Below the pieces are notes generated by a model. The model saw only the letters and a program-made list of their open reading frames with translations, was not told where the DNA came from and searched no databases. Shown here in pieces: positions 1-7,345 of a DNA stretch of 10,040 nucleotides; the first letter of the stretch is position 1, and every line of letters starts with the position of its first letter. This DNA comes from Euperipatoides rowelli (lineage: Eukaryota > Onychophora > Udeonychophora > Euonychophora > Peripatopsidae). Made by a program: the position numbers and the translations under genes. The stretch lies in the NCBI GenBank assembly GCA_003024985.2, contig PXIH01S0075716.1, one strand, 5' to 3'.

Positions 1-104
1 ACATTTGAAATTATGCTTCATGTGCATTTAATGTTTTTAATTATTAATATACAGTATGCATAACTAATTTTAAATATCCCAAAGAAAGAAAAAATGTTAG
101 AGTA

Positions 105-208
105 AATTTTATTTGACACCATTAACAATGACAGTCTAGTCTGTGTGTGCATGTGTGTGTGTGGGGGGGGGAGGGGGTAAAGGTGCTTCCCTAGACCAGA
201 TTCCCTGG
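105..208 (+). repeat. Dispersed repeat, copy A, with GT/poly-G tract
   Basis: This stretch is repeated in the same orientation at 427-523. Both copies share, in order, TTGACACCAT, an ACAATG-GCAGTCTA-like block, a CTGTGTGTG microsatellite running into a long G run, then TTCCCTAGACCAGAT and CCCTG. The order and the unique flanks around the microsatellite show that the whole roughly 100-bp unit was copied, not just the simple repeat. The G run here is interrupted by one A (position 172). No target duplication or terminal inverted repeat was found, so the copies could be fragments of one interspersed element or an old local duplication. Family not recognised. Confidence 0.7.
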
Positions 209-426
209 TATTTTAACACAGGAGATGTCTCAAATAAAATCCTTTGATATTTATAATTTTATGCATCTACCCCCCACTGCCCTTTATTTTGCACTTTCCA
301 GAACTACATGATGTATTTAATAAAATATTTTAATAAATAAAAAAAATGTCCAATTACATTTTAATAAATCATTGATAAATAATTAACAATTCAATCCTCC
401 CCTCCCCCCTAAAAAAAAATCAAATC

Positions 427-523
427 CAATTTAATTGACACCATAAACAATGGCAGTCTACTGTGTGTATGTGTGTGTGGGGGGGGGGGGGTTTAAAGGT
501 TATTCCCTAGACCAGATGCCCTG
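427..523 (+). repeat. Dispersed repeat, copy B, with GT/poly-G tract
   Basis: This is the second copy of the repeat at 105-208, about 320 bp downstream in direct orientation. It has the same block order: TTGACACCAT, CAATGGCAGTCTA, GTGTGT tract, an uninterrupted G run (about 479-491), then TTCCCTAGACCAGAT and CCCTG. The spacing between matching blocks differs by about 6 bp between start and end of the copies, all explained by microsatellite length. The sequence between the copies is AT-rich filler with TTAATAAA-type words. Confidence 0.7.
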
Positions 524-696
524 CCCTTTTGGGGAAACTGTGTGCATGCTCTTTTAAATTCTGCAGGAAAAACTACTTAAGTACAAACAAACAAGTCTAA
601 TTATTACACATTTGATTAAATAATTAATTACAGTATATGGGGAGCATTGCAAAGTACCAAATCCACAGAACCTTTAACAATGATAAAGTGTGGTGT

Positions 697-749
697 GGCC
701 TACAAAATTTAATTATTAACGATATTGTTAATAATTCGATTGGTAGGCC
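697..749. repeat. Long two-arm inverted repeat (hairpin)
   Basis: The outer arms GGCCTAC (697-703) and GTAGGCC (743-749) are perfect complements. The inner arms AATTATTAAC (711-720) and GTTAATAATT (727-736) are also perfect, around a 6-nt centre GATATT. The 7-nt and 6-nt segments between outer and inner arms pair poorly. The result is a cruciform or RNA hairpin with 17 perfect base pairs in two blocks. It could be the relic of a tiny foldback or miniature transposon, or a palindrome that arose by template switching. No flanking target duplication was identified. Confidence 0.75.
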
Positions 750-1740
750 TTGATAAGCTGAAAGATTACATTTTATTACACTATATTGATGTTTCATAAC
801 TTAGGCTATTTACTATTGTATTTTTTTCCATATTACAGTACTAAAGCATTTTAATTCTTAATTTCTTAGTTTAATCTAATTTTTAGGCATTTTTATTGGG
901 AGAAGGCATGTGTAATAAATCAATACACTAACGCAGACTTCAACTAAGTTTAGAGCCATGGTATAAGAGACTTGCTAGTCATTATTTTAATTATCTTGTT
1001 ATCACCGTCATAGTTGTTATATAGTGAAAAATATTATTCTGCTAACACAGTTACTTTTTTTTTTTTTAAAAAAGTAGTAGTCCTATTGATTTACAATGTA
1101 TGGATGATTTATAGGCCTATGTTAACTAAAAAAAGAATATAAATGATATTTTATTTTCTAATACCAGTATTTATTATTTTTTAGTCATACATTAAAATCC
1201 CTGACATGATCTTAAAATTAAGGGATTCTGTTCAACCCTTCCCTTATTTTAAAAATCATCCCATGTCCATCCCTAAAATGAACTATAAGAAAAGAGGTTA
1301 ACAAACAATTAAAATTGAAAATTTAAAGCGTTATATTTGGTGAAGTTTCTTATATGGATTTGACACTAGGATTTTAACCAAAAATTGGTAAAGAAGAGCA
1401 ATCTGTTTGATATCTGGTATCATATGTTAGAAAAATGTTGAAAACAAAATTGAAAGATTTGATCAGAAATGAGGAAGTGTGGAGAAAATGGGAACATGGC
1501 TATAACATTTTGGTTAAAAATTAAGTAAGAGGTAATGGAATTAAACTAGTAACAGCATTGGGGAATGGACAGCGACAAAGTAGAAAAAGATTCAGGATAG
1601 CTTGATGATCTAAGTACTAAGCTAACATTTGGGAATACTCAGGTTTAAAAAGAAAGATGTCAAAATATAAATCTTTGACAATCCATGAGCTTGTAGATCC
1701 ATCTCATAGAACATCTAAGGCCAGTATTAAATTAATGTTT
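750..1740. other. AT-rich non-coding stretch
   Basis: No supported gene. It contains A/T homopolymers (for example the T run around 1053-1064 followed by an A run) and a TAGGCCTA word near 1112. A loose pair of complementary 12-mers, TTTTAACCAAAA near 1372 and TTTTGGTTAAAA near 1508, lies about 125 bp apart. A 29-codon frame at 1435-1524 is within chance expectation for this composition. Confidence 0.6.
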
Positions 1741-1745
1741 TTCAG

Positions 1746-1906
1746 ACGGACGGACCCGCCACTGATTTGAAATTAACATAACTCAATGTAGAAGACTTGC
1801 ACTAATGAGATGTCTACCACCAGCTGTGATTCAGTGGAACCTCATTGGTTTACTCTGTCAGGGCTCCGCTGCCTGCTAGTTGTTGTCAGCGGACGCATTT
1901 CACCCG
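1746..1906. promoter_or_regulatory. Short GC-richer, CpG-bearing patch
   Basis: Against very AT-rich surroundings, this patch holds seven CpG dinucleotides: three in the GACGGACGGACCCGCC run at its left edge and four between 1866 and 1906. It also has an ATTGG (inverted CCAAT) at 1844-1848 and the hairpin at 1865-1893. CpG retention and a CCAAT box are compatible with a promoter or an unmethylated regulatory patch, but there is no TATA box or recognisable downstream coding exon to anchor a gene. A fragment of an unrecognised transposable element is an equal alternative. Confidence 0.25.
1865..1893. repeat. 7-bp-stem GC-rich hairpin
   Basis: TCCGCTG (1865-1871) and CAGCGGA (1887-1893) are perfect complements around a 15-nt loop. 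It lies inside the CpG-bearing patch. Function unknown. Confidence 0.55.
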
Positions 1907-1915
1907 TCACAAAAT

Positions 1916-2620
1916 CACATTACATGTTATTACAAAACTTCCCAACAAACAAACATTTTTTATAAGGGCATGTCTATTCAAAATAAAACACAATATTAAA
2001 TTAGTTATATCAATTAAATAAAGTTTAAATTATAATAATTTTTGAGACAGAGCATTTTTTAATCAGTCTAACAGCAATGTTTTATTAGCAAGTTTTCAAA
2101 TTTTTTATTTTTTTTTATTTTGTTATTCACAGAATTTCTTCTTTCTAACTCGTTCCTTTTTTTTTTAAATGTATGATTTTCTACTTGCTCTTTTTCTTAA
2201 AGAATCCGTTATTACAATTAAATTAACTCAATTTGCTTAGGTCATTGCATTTTTATGTGAAACAATTTTCCTTTTTTTTTTTTCATTGATAACCCTTCCA
2301 CTTGTCTTTCAAACTATGGAAACTTCGTAGTTTAGATAGAGTGTGCATGTGCATGTTTATATACTATGTTGGGTATTATTCCGATTAAAATATTATTTTA
2401 AATTAAATTGTAAATATTATAAATTAGATTATCAATAATCTTTAGATTCTTTACTTAAATAAACATTATCATAAATATTATCTTTAAAAATCAATCCAGG
2501 TATATACATGAAAAGAAAATAAAAAAATCCATACATGCCGTTTACGAAAAATGCCATCAAGCTACTCTACTTTAAAACTCAGTAATTGACAACGCAGCTT
2601 CATGTGGACACTGATTTTTT
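1916..2620. other. AT-rich non-coding stretch with T runs
   Basis: No supported gene or element. There are repeated long T runs (around 2101-2118, 2158-2166, 2272-2283) and AAATATTATAAATTA-type words. No inverted termini or target duplications were seen. Confidence 0.6.
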
Positions 2621-2624
2621 AAAT

Positions 2625-2655
2625 TGCTCCTGCAGATTAGAACCCTGCCGGAGCA
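2625..2655. repeat. Compact hairpin next to an E-box
   Basis: TGCTCC (2625-2630) pairs with GGAGCA (2650-2655). After one mismatch, GCAG (2632-2635) pairs with CTGC (2645-2648), leaving a 9-nt loop. That gives 10 of 11 pairs, largely G-C, in an AT-rich region. The distal arm overlaps a palindromic CACGTG (2654-2659), the E-box bound by bHLH factors such as MYC/USF types. The stem is too short for a microRNA precursor, and no element family is recognised. Confidence 0.5.
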
Positions 2656-2659
2656 CGTG

Positions 2660-3285
2660 TCAGTTTACAAAAACATTTGTTTGAAACTGGCCTAATGATT
2701 GGAATAAACCAAAAGATGATTTAATTATTATATACTGTAATAATTTTAGGAGGAGATATGGATAAATCAATCATGCTAAACTTACTTTATAAATATTATG
2801 TAACTTTTTTTACTTTTTTTTTACTGGGGCCTTTCATAAAGCCTAAACAATAACCAAATTTATATTTTCACTATTCGATGCAAAAGTCAGTGGTTTCTGT
2901 ACCAATATTTATAAATACAATCTTATGTAATTTTTAGAAATATACAAAATGGGTAACAAAATTATTCCCTGATTTTTATCTCATTTAAATAGTTGTGTTA
3001 GTATCATGCTATGTTAGGAACAAGTGTAGTTATGACAATTTCCTTTTATAAAAATAATAACTTAATTAATAATGTATTAATACTATTTATAAGTATTGAA
3101 TATCATTATAGTCAGTCCAACTATAGTTACTTCATAAAAATAATAGTATTACTAACTATACCCACAAAGAGCTTCTGCACATTAGCATTTTGATCAATAT
3201 AATAACTTGATTTGCAATAGTTAGAGAGACCAATTATTTTAACTAGTAATTCAGTGTTGGTCGAAATTTGACCGATAAGAATATT
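2660..3285. other. AT-rich non-coding stretch
   Basis: No supported gene. The frames open here (about 60 codons on plus at 3011-3193 and about 70 on minus at 3127-3339) have compositions expected from AT-rich DNA and no domain motif. The minus frame only looks repetitive because it crosses the 21-bp duplication at 3286-3327. Confidence 0.6.
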
Positions 3286-3327
3286 TCCTTTGTAAACAGC
3301 CGCCACTCCTTTGTAAAAAGCCGCCAC
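3286..3327 (+). repeat. 21-bp tandem duplication (two units)
   Basis: TCCTTTGTAAACAGCCGCCAC (21 bp) is followed immediately by the same 21 bp with one change (C to A in the middle), so 20 of 21 positions match. The first unit holds GTAAACA, the core recognised by forkhead factors; in the second the change destroys it. Each unit also has a GCCGCC block, unusual in this AT-rich setting. This is either a recent slippage duplication or a small regulatory repeat. Confidence 0.85.
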
Positions 3328-3339
3328 AACGCTAAACAA

Positions 3340-3774
3340 TGAATGTTTTAATTTTATATATAAATTTTAGCTCATTGCGCTCCCTCTCCATATAAACTTT
3401 AACTCTGCCAAATCAGACATTCCTCCGTGTGCCCACTATGCTTAAAAAAGGATCCAAAGTTTTCACTTCATGTATTAATATATAGATCTTGCTATTAGAC
3501 TGATTAAAAAACACAGCAAGGTTGTACCCCATCCCCATTTCCTTATATAGATTGTTGTCGATCAACCTGTAATAAGCTATTAAATCCCTTAATAGCCTAA
3601 TAAAGCCTATTCATTAAACACTCTAAGAGTAAATACAAAGGAATGTAGGGACAAACAGACAGAGCAAAAATAAGAAAATGAGACAAAGAATGACATGAAA
3701 AGAGTACATAATGTTGAAAGCAGAAATAAAGTCAATCACAACACTTATTGAAAGCAAACATACTATATACTAAA
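3340..3774. other. AT-rich non-coding stretch, no gene seen
   Basis: No open frame or repeat structure stands out. There is a CATATAAA word at about 3389-3396, but it has no coding sequence downstream on the plus strand. Confidence 0.5.
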
Positions 3775-3780
3775 TTTATT
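3775..3780 (-). terminator. Candidate poly(A) signal for the minus-strand exon
   Basis: The minus strand reads AATAAA here, 37 bp beyond the TAA stop of the open segment ending at 3817. That is a normal distance for a short 3' untranslated region. AATAAA is frequent by chance in AT-rich DNA, so the support comes only from its position. Confidence 0.3.
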
Positions 3781-3816
3781 AAAGTTCTTCCTTAATTAAA
3801 TACACAATAAAGTAGC

Positions 3817-4179
3817 TTAAGAAAACAAAGTGGCACCGCCACTATTGTTGAATCCAAGGAAAACACCTTCAGAGCGTGCTTTTAATATATAAGATATATA
3901 GAACTTCCTATTGTCTATTGCCACGGCTGGAAATGATGATCTCTCCACTAATCTAAAGGCCAGCAAAAGCCTTGTGTCTCTTATCCAAAGTTGTTAACCT
4001 CTTATGCCAGTCTATTCCCTTTTTCTCAATTTTCAGGGTACCCTGGACTTCAAAGGATACCCCCATGACTGAAAAGAAGATCTTCCCCTCACCAAAGCTT
4101 AACTGAGGAGAAAACCAGTTGGACTTGGTCAGAAACCTATGGAGTTGCACCGTTTGCAAGAGGATTGTCACAACCAGGC
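3817..4179 (-). pseudogene. Candidate terminal exon or gene relic, unknown family
   Basis: I do not recognise this protein. Two minus-strand open segments abut. The first is open from 4177 down to a TAG at 3953-3955, with residues such as SFGEGKIFF, FEVQGTLKIEKK and GIDWHKR. The second is open in the next frame from about 3990 to a TAA at 3817-3819, with RLVERSSFPAVAIDNRKF and ending GFNNSGGATLFS. Neither starts with ATG; the upstream edge is instead a splice acceptor (TTTCTTCTAG). The frames can be joined by a GT-AG intron at 3998-3953, only 46 nt, which is unusually short. Otherwise a one-base insertion or two-base deletion broke the gene. By hand count 4021-4140 is about 43% GC, well above the surroundings, as expected for past or present coding. 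An opposing plus-strand acceptor-like site (CTCAATTTTCAG near 4025-4036) means strand assignment is not certain. Confidence 0.35.
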
Positions 4180-4194
4180 CTAGAAGAAATCATA
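4180..4194 (-). other. Candidate 3' splice acceptor
   Basis: On the minus strand the sequence ATGATTTCTTCTAG precedes GCCTGG, a pyrimidine-rich stretch ending in AG exactly at the upstream limit of the open segment starting at 4179. The next codons (CTG GTT GTG ACA) are in frame with the segment. No upstream partner exon was identified in the window. Confidence 0.3.
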
Positions 4195-4455
4195 TTTTCT
4201 TTTGCATATAGTTACTAGTTCACTATCGTGCCTGGTGAGTGTCGTGGATACTCTTGTTAATTTGGCTAAAACTCCGGACAATATATGTCAATCAAACACC
4301 TCTAGAACTCTTTCTTTCCTTAACTTGAACATTAGCCACCCTCAGAAATTCTACCCATATCCGGAGGATGTGTTACATTATTATTATTAAACAATGAGAT
4401 AAGATATACTGTAATACAGATTGAGCTAATAAAAACTGAATATTTTTTCATTTGA

Positions 4456-4470
4456 ATATTTTGAAAATAT
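4456..4470. repeat. 15-bp perfect palindrome
   Basis: ATATTTT-G-AAAATAT is perfectly self-complementary around a single central base. Palindromes of A/T are easy to form by chance here, but it is followed 32 bp later by a longer one. Confidence 0.5.
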
Positions 4471-4502
4471 GTTCTCTCATAAAGAGATTTATATTTTTAA
4501 TC

Positions 4503-4525
4503 ATTTCTAAAATGATTTTAGAAAT
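4503..4525. repeat. 23-bp perfect palindrome
   Basis: ATTTCTAAAAT (4503-4513), one central G (4514) and ATTTTAGAAAT (4515-4525) give eleven uninterrupted complementary pairs with no real loop. It lies 15 bp upstream of the G-rich tract. The arms contain TTCTA/TAGAA half-sites, weakly like a heat-shock element. It may simply be a template-switch product. Confidence 0.7.
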
Positions 4526-4540
4526 AGGGAGATGAAATAT

Positions 4541-4613
4541 GGGGTAGAGGGGAAAGGGGATGAGGGAGGGTTCTCAGGGGCTAGGGGATAGGGTAGGAGG
4601 AAGGGGGGTGGGG
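4541..4613 (+). repeat. G-rich strand-biased tract (G-quadruplex potential)
   Basis: Nine or more runs of three to six G occur in 73 bases, separated by short A/T/C spacers of one to six bases (for example GGGGTAGAGGGGAAAGGGG), with only two C residues on this strand. This meets the usual G3+N1-7 pattern several times over. The tract is neither a perfect microsatellite nor coding. It may be a degenerate minisatellite. Confidence 0.8.
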
Positions 4614-4619
4614 ATATCT

Positions 4620-5140
4620 AGAGCCCTGCTGTATTTAAATTAACAAGAGGTTTTTCAGCTAGTAAGTATAATAAAATGCAATTCATGTATGCAAACAAAT
4701 GAAAAATAAATGCAATTGACTAAAGATAATACTGTGTATTTAAAAAAATAAATTAAGAAAACAATACATATATTTAAAAAAAAAATTGAGATTATTTAAG
4801 GAAAAAAACTATTATTAAAAACAACAGAAAATAAATGTTATACAATAAAAACAATTAGTGAGATTGATATAGTATGTTTTACTTTTTCTTTAGTAAAAAA
4901 AAAAAATGACAGTTTTGTTATAAGTGGAGGATGATCCAGACCTACATTTATGCTTCGTGTCTTGAACAAAGAAATGAAACAAGTTTCAAACCACTTCTTT
5001 GGCATCAAAATAATACATCACTACTAACTATCAAATGACCCATTTTTATACTTAAAAAATACAGTGCAATTAGAAGCCATTTTTCTGTTAGGTTTCACAC
5101 GGATAGTTTAAATAATATTAATCCATTCATAACAGACAAA
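4620..5140. other. AT-rich non-coding stretch with A runs
   Basis: No supported gene. There are numerous A homopolymers (4741-4830, 4894-4908) and AAATAAAT-type words. No element boundaries were found. Confidence 0.6.
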
Positions 5141-5248
5141 GATGGTTGCAAGAGGAGAAAGAGAACTCTTATTCCTTTCCTCTCATTATTCTTTTACAGG
5201 CCTCTTCCCCACAGTCATAAACGGGGGTAATTTAGTCCAGGGCGGAAA

Positions 5249-5265
5249 GAAGAGAGAGAGAGAGA
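5249..5265 (+). repeat. (AG)n microsatellite
   Basis: A pure AG dinucleotide run of about 17 bp sits in a locally GC-richer patch (5190-5290). A plus-strand frame of 60 codons crosses it (5142-5324), but its REREK block is just the translated microsatellite, so I do not call a gene. Confidence 0.8.
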
Positions 5266-5329
5266 AAAGCAATGTCTGTAATCAAAGCCTCCAGTTCTTC
5301 AATTTGACCAATTGTACCACTTGATACTA

Positions 5330-5568
5330 TACTACAATAAATCCATCAAATCCTTAAAAAATGAGTATGTTCAAGTTGGAGAGTATACATTTATTTATTC
5401 ATTCAAATAATTAGGGTTGGTAAGTTCTTTAATATGTGTCAATATTTGTTATTTTCACAAATGGTCAATATTGAAGGCTTACATTTAAAGTGCAAAAATA
5501 CACTTAAAAAAGTAAGCATTATGTATATTTCAACTATAAACAGTTAAATCTTTTTTATTATGTTATTG
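5330..5568. other. AT-rich non-coding stretch
   Basis: No gene seen. A short direct repeat GTCAATATT occurs twice about 26 bp apart, near 5437 and 5464. Confidence 0.45.
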
Positions 5569-5569
5569 T

Positions 5570-5632
5570 TTATTTCAGATATTTCTATTATTTTTTTAGA
5601 TATTTATTTCATTTATTTCAGATATTTCTATT
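5570..5632 (+). repeat. 43-bp-period tandem duplication
   Basis: The 20-mer TTATTTCAGATATTTCTATT at 5570-5589 recurs exactly at 5613-5632. The intervening bases also repeat the theme (TTAGATATTTATTTCATT). The pyrimidine-TTTCAG core of each copy resembles a splice acceptor, but no coding segment follows. Confidence 0.7.
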
Positions 5633-5747
5633 TTAAGTCAATAATGCAAAAAGAAAAAGGTAGTAAGCCTTTTAGTAAAAAAAATAGGTCTAATAAAATA
5701 AAAATAAAATGTTTGAAGGCTTATTGTTCAAATTGTAGAGTTTAACA

Positions 5748-6428
5748 CAGAGGTTCTCAAACTTAATTAGCATACCACTCTCTTTTCAGAGAAAAAAATA
5801 CTCAGCCCCCCCCCCCCCTGGAAATTTACCTTATTTAAGCAAACAAACAGAAAGAGGCAGTGATTAATTTAACGTTCTTTTTTATATCTATATTTCAACC
5901 TATGTCCTTCAACATAGACACCATAAATCTTGAAATTATAAAATTATTTTTTAAAATAAACCGTAGTAATATTTTACATAACACAGAAAATTAAGATAAT
6001 GAAGAACAACATTAATATAAATATCATGAATAACATTAAAAATCACACTAATGAGAAGTATGAACTAGGTGTATAAGTTTTTCCTATACAATTTTTTAAT
6101 CATTTATTAGGCCATCTATTAGTAAAATTTCATAAATCAATATTATTGTGCTTCAAAAAAAAAAGGGGGGGGGGGGTAAAATTAAAGGGCTAGACATGTC
6201 AGCGAACTTGACCACTGCTTGTTATATTAATTTGCCTATTGTGTGTTTATTTGGAAAATCAAGAAATACAAATTTATCTTTGTGTTACCAAACAGATGGA
6301 ACATGTACAAACGTTTTTCAAAAATGTTTCTTTATGCTTCCACCACCCCCTTATTTTTATTCAATGCCCCACAATTACAACCAAGTCTGCCAACACCCCC
6401 ACCCCCTAGATCATTCCAGCGCCCCATA
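5748..6428 (+). mobile_element. Probable right-truncated hAT element remnant
   Basis: The left edge reads CAGAGGTTCTCAAACTT, which matches the classic terminal pattern CAGnGGTTCTCAAAC of many animal hAT transposons. It is followed by a hAT-like subterminal region (GCATACCACTC, then a 13-base C run at 5806-5818). Near 6340-6428 the sequence again carries CACC/CCCC-rich subterminal-like blocks ending CCAGCGCCCCATAAAG. No matching right terminus (AGTTTGAGAACC) or 8-bp target duplication was found, so the right end appears lost or mutated and the right limit is a guess. An A10G12 run interrupts it at 6155-6176. Overlapping plus-strand frames of 87-93 codons here are proline-rich only because of the C-rich DNA, and no transposase motif is visible. 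Confidence 0.4.
6155..6176 (+). repeat. Poly-A/poly-G junction tract
   Basis: Ten A residues are directly followed by twelve G residues. This is a pure homopurine junction tract, probably produced by slippage. Confidence 0.85.
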
Positions 6429-6439
6429 AAGAGCATTTT

Positions 6440-6820
6440 TTCCCAAAATCAATATTTTTATTTTGGTTCAATAATAATTTTTAATATCAGAAAAAAAAAA
6501 TTGTGAACCTACAGCTCAAATTGGCACATAGATTTTTTTTAAAAAAAAAGTTTATAAGATAATGGATGAAAAGAATATCTTAGTTTAATTACAAAACTAT
6601 TTAATTATTTAAATAGCTTTTAAAAATAACTTGTACATTAAAGGTGCATCATTTATTAAAGATAAGTAACATATATATATAAAAATATAAAGATTTGTTT
6701 AGCTTACATAATCATCAAATCCTTTGTCCTAAACATTGAAAGGTAGAGGTAATTTATAATCTTCTATACCGGTATATACAATATTACCTGTCCGAATGAA
6801 CAGTAAGCATGTGCTTTACA
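6440..6820. other. AT-rich non-coding stretch
   Basis: No gene seen. It contains A and T homopolymers around 6491-6550 and an (AT)n run at 6670-6680. Confidence 0.55.
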
Positions 6821-6823
6821 CTA

Positions 6824-6831
6824 GGGCTTCT
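6824..6831 (+). repeat. hAT target-site duplication, left
   Basis: CTTTACAC matches the right copy CTCTATAC in 6 of 8 positions, including the conserved T2 and A7. Confidence 0.55.
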
Positions 6832-7311
6832 TATACTTTTTCTACTCACCACCCCTTTTCCCCTGGGAAATTTTTACACGACCCCGGTTATATAAGTATA
6901 TATAATAAGTATACAAATCAAAAATTTACTGGTGACAAATCATAAAGTTTTTTGATATGCATATAATTTTACTATTTATTAAAGATGAAAGCAAATTTGA
7001 ATATTAATGAGATGGATGTTCTTGTTTGTTTTTACATAAAGAATTAAATCTTGGCTGAATAATTGGTACTGCAGGACGTAGAGCATCTTCAATGTTTTTA
7101 AGAGTTGATCATTATTTTGGTTTTATAATCGTCAATGCTGAGAATGCCCATTCTCTTAAATACATAGTACAAAATGGCAGAAGTATGTTTAGGGCTATTT
7201 CCTAAACGTTGCACATTCAAAAATCTTTTATTGTTGCAAAATTTTTCATTACCCCCATATTCAATTACGCGACCCCATATGGTGTTGTGAACCACAGTTT
7301 AAGATGTCCTG
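6832..7311. mobile_element. hAT miniature (non-autonomous) DNA transposon
   Basis: The left end TAGGGCTTCTTATAC and the reverse complement of the right end, CAGGACATCTTAAAC, match at 11 of 15 positions and both fit the hAT terminal pattern CAGGGnTTCTTAAAC. The flanking octamers CTTTACAC (6824-6831) and CTCTATAC (7312-7319) match at 6 of 8. They have the T at position 2 and A at position 7 typical of hAT 8-bp target duplications. Subterminal ACRCGACCCC blocks lie near both ends (6876-6885 and 7267-7276). The 480-bp interior has no transposase: the 65-codon minus-strand frame at 7098-7295 shows no BED finger or dimerisation motif. It must therefore have been mobilised in trans. The divergence between termini and between target copies indicates an old insertion. 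From memory the left half resembles a hAT family scattered across distant animals, which I could not test. Confidence 0.75.
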
Positions 7312-7319
7312 CTCTATAC
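7312..7319 (+). repeat. hAT target-site duplication, right
   Basis: CTCTATAC directly abuts the CAGGA terminus (seen on the minus strand) and is close to the hAT consensus nTCTAGAn. Confidence 0.55.
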
Positions 7320-7345
7320 AATACTAAACCCTTGCACCGATCTAG

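Noticed and set aside
1435-1524. ATG-started 29-codon frame rich in Lys/Glu/Trp
   Set aside because: Too short, no splice or promoter context, no recognised motif; chance frame is the simplest explanation.
3127-3339. 70-codon minus-strand frame with a seven-residue repeat
   Set aside because: The repeat comes from the 21-bp DNA duplication; the rest has AT-driven composition and no domain.
5142-5324. 60-codon plus-strand frame with acceptor-like TTCTTTTACAG inside
   Set aside because: Crosses an AG microsatellite that supplies its charged block; no continuation or partner exon seen.
6148-6506. Overlapping plus-strand frames of 93 and 87 codons with proline runs
   Set aside because: They translate C-rich transposon subterminal DNA and an A/G homopolymer; overlapping frames show similar length, which argues against coding.
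7098-7295. 65-codon minus-strand frame inside the hAT element as transposase remnant
   Set aside because: No BED zinc finger, catalytic or dimerisation motif can be seen; the element is too short and the frame overlaps the terminal repeat.
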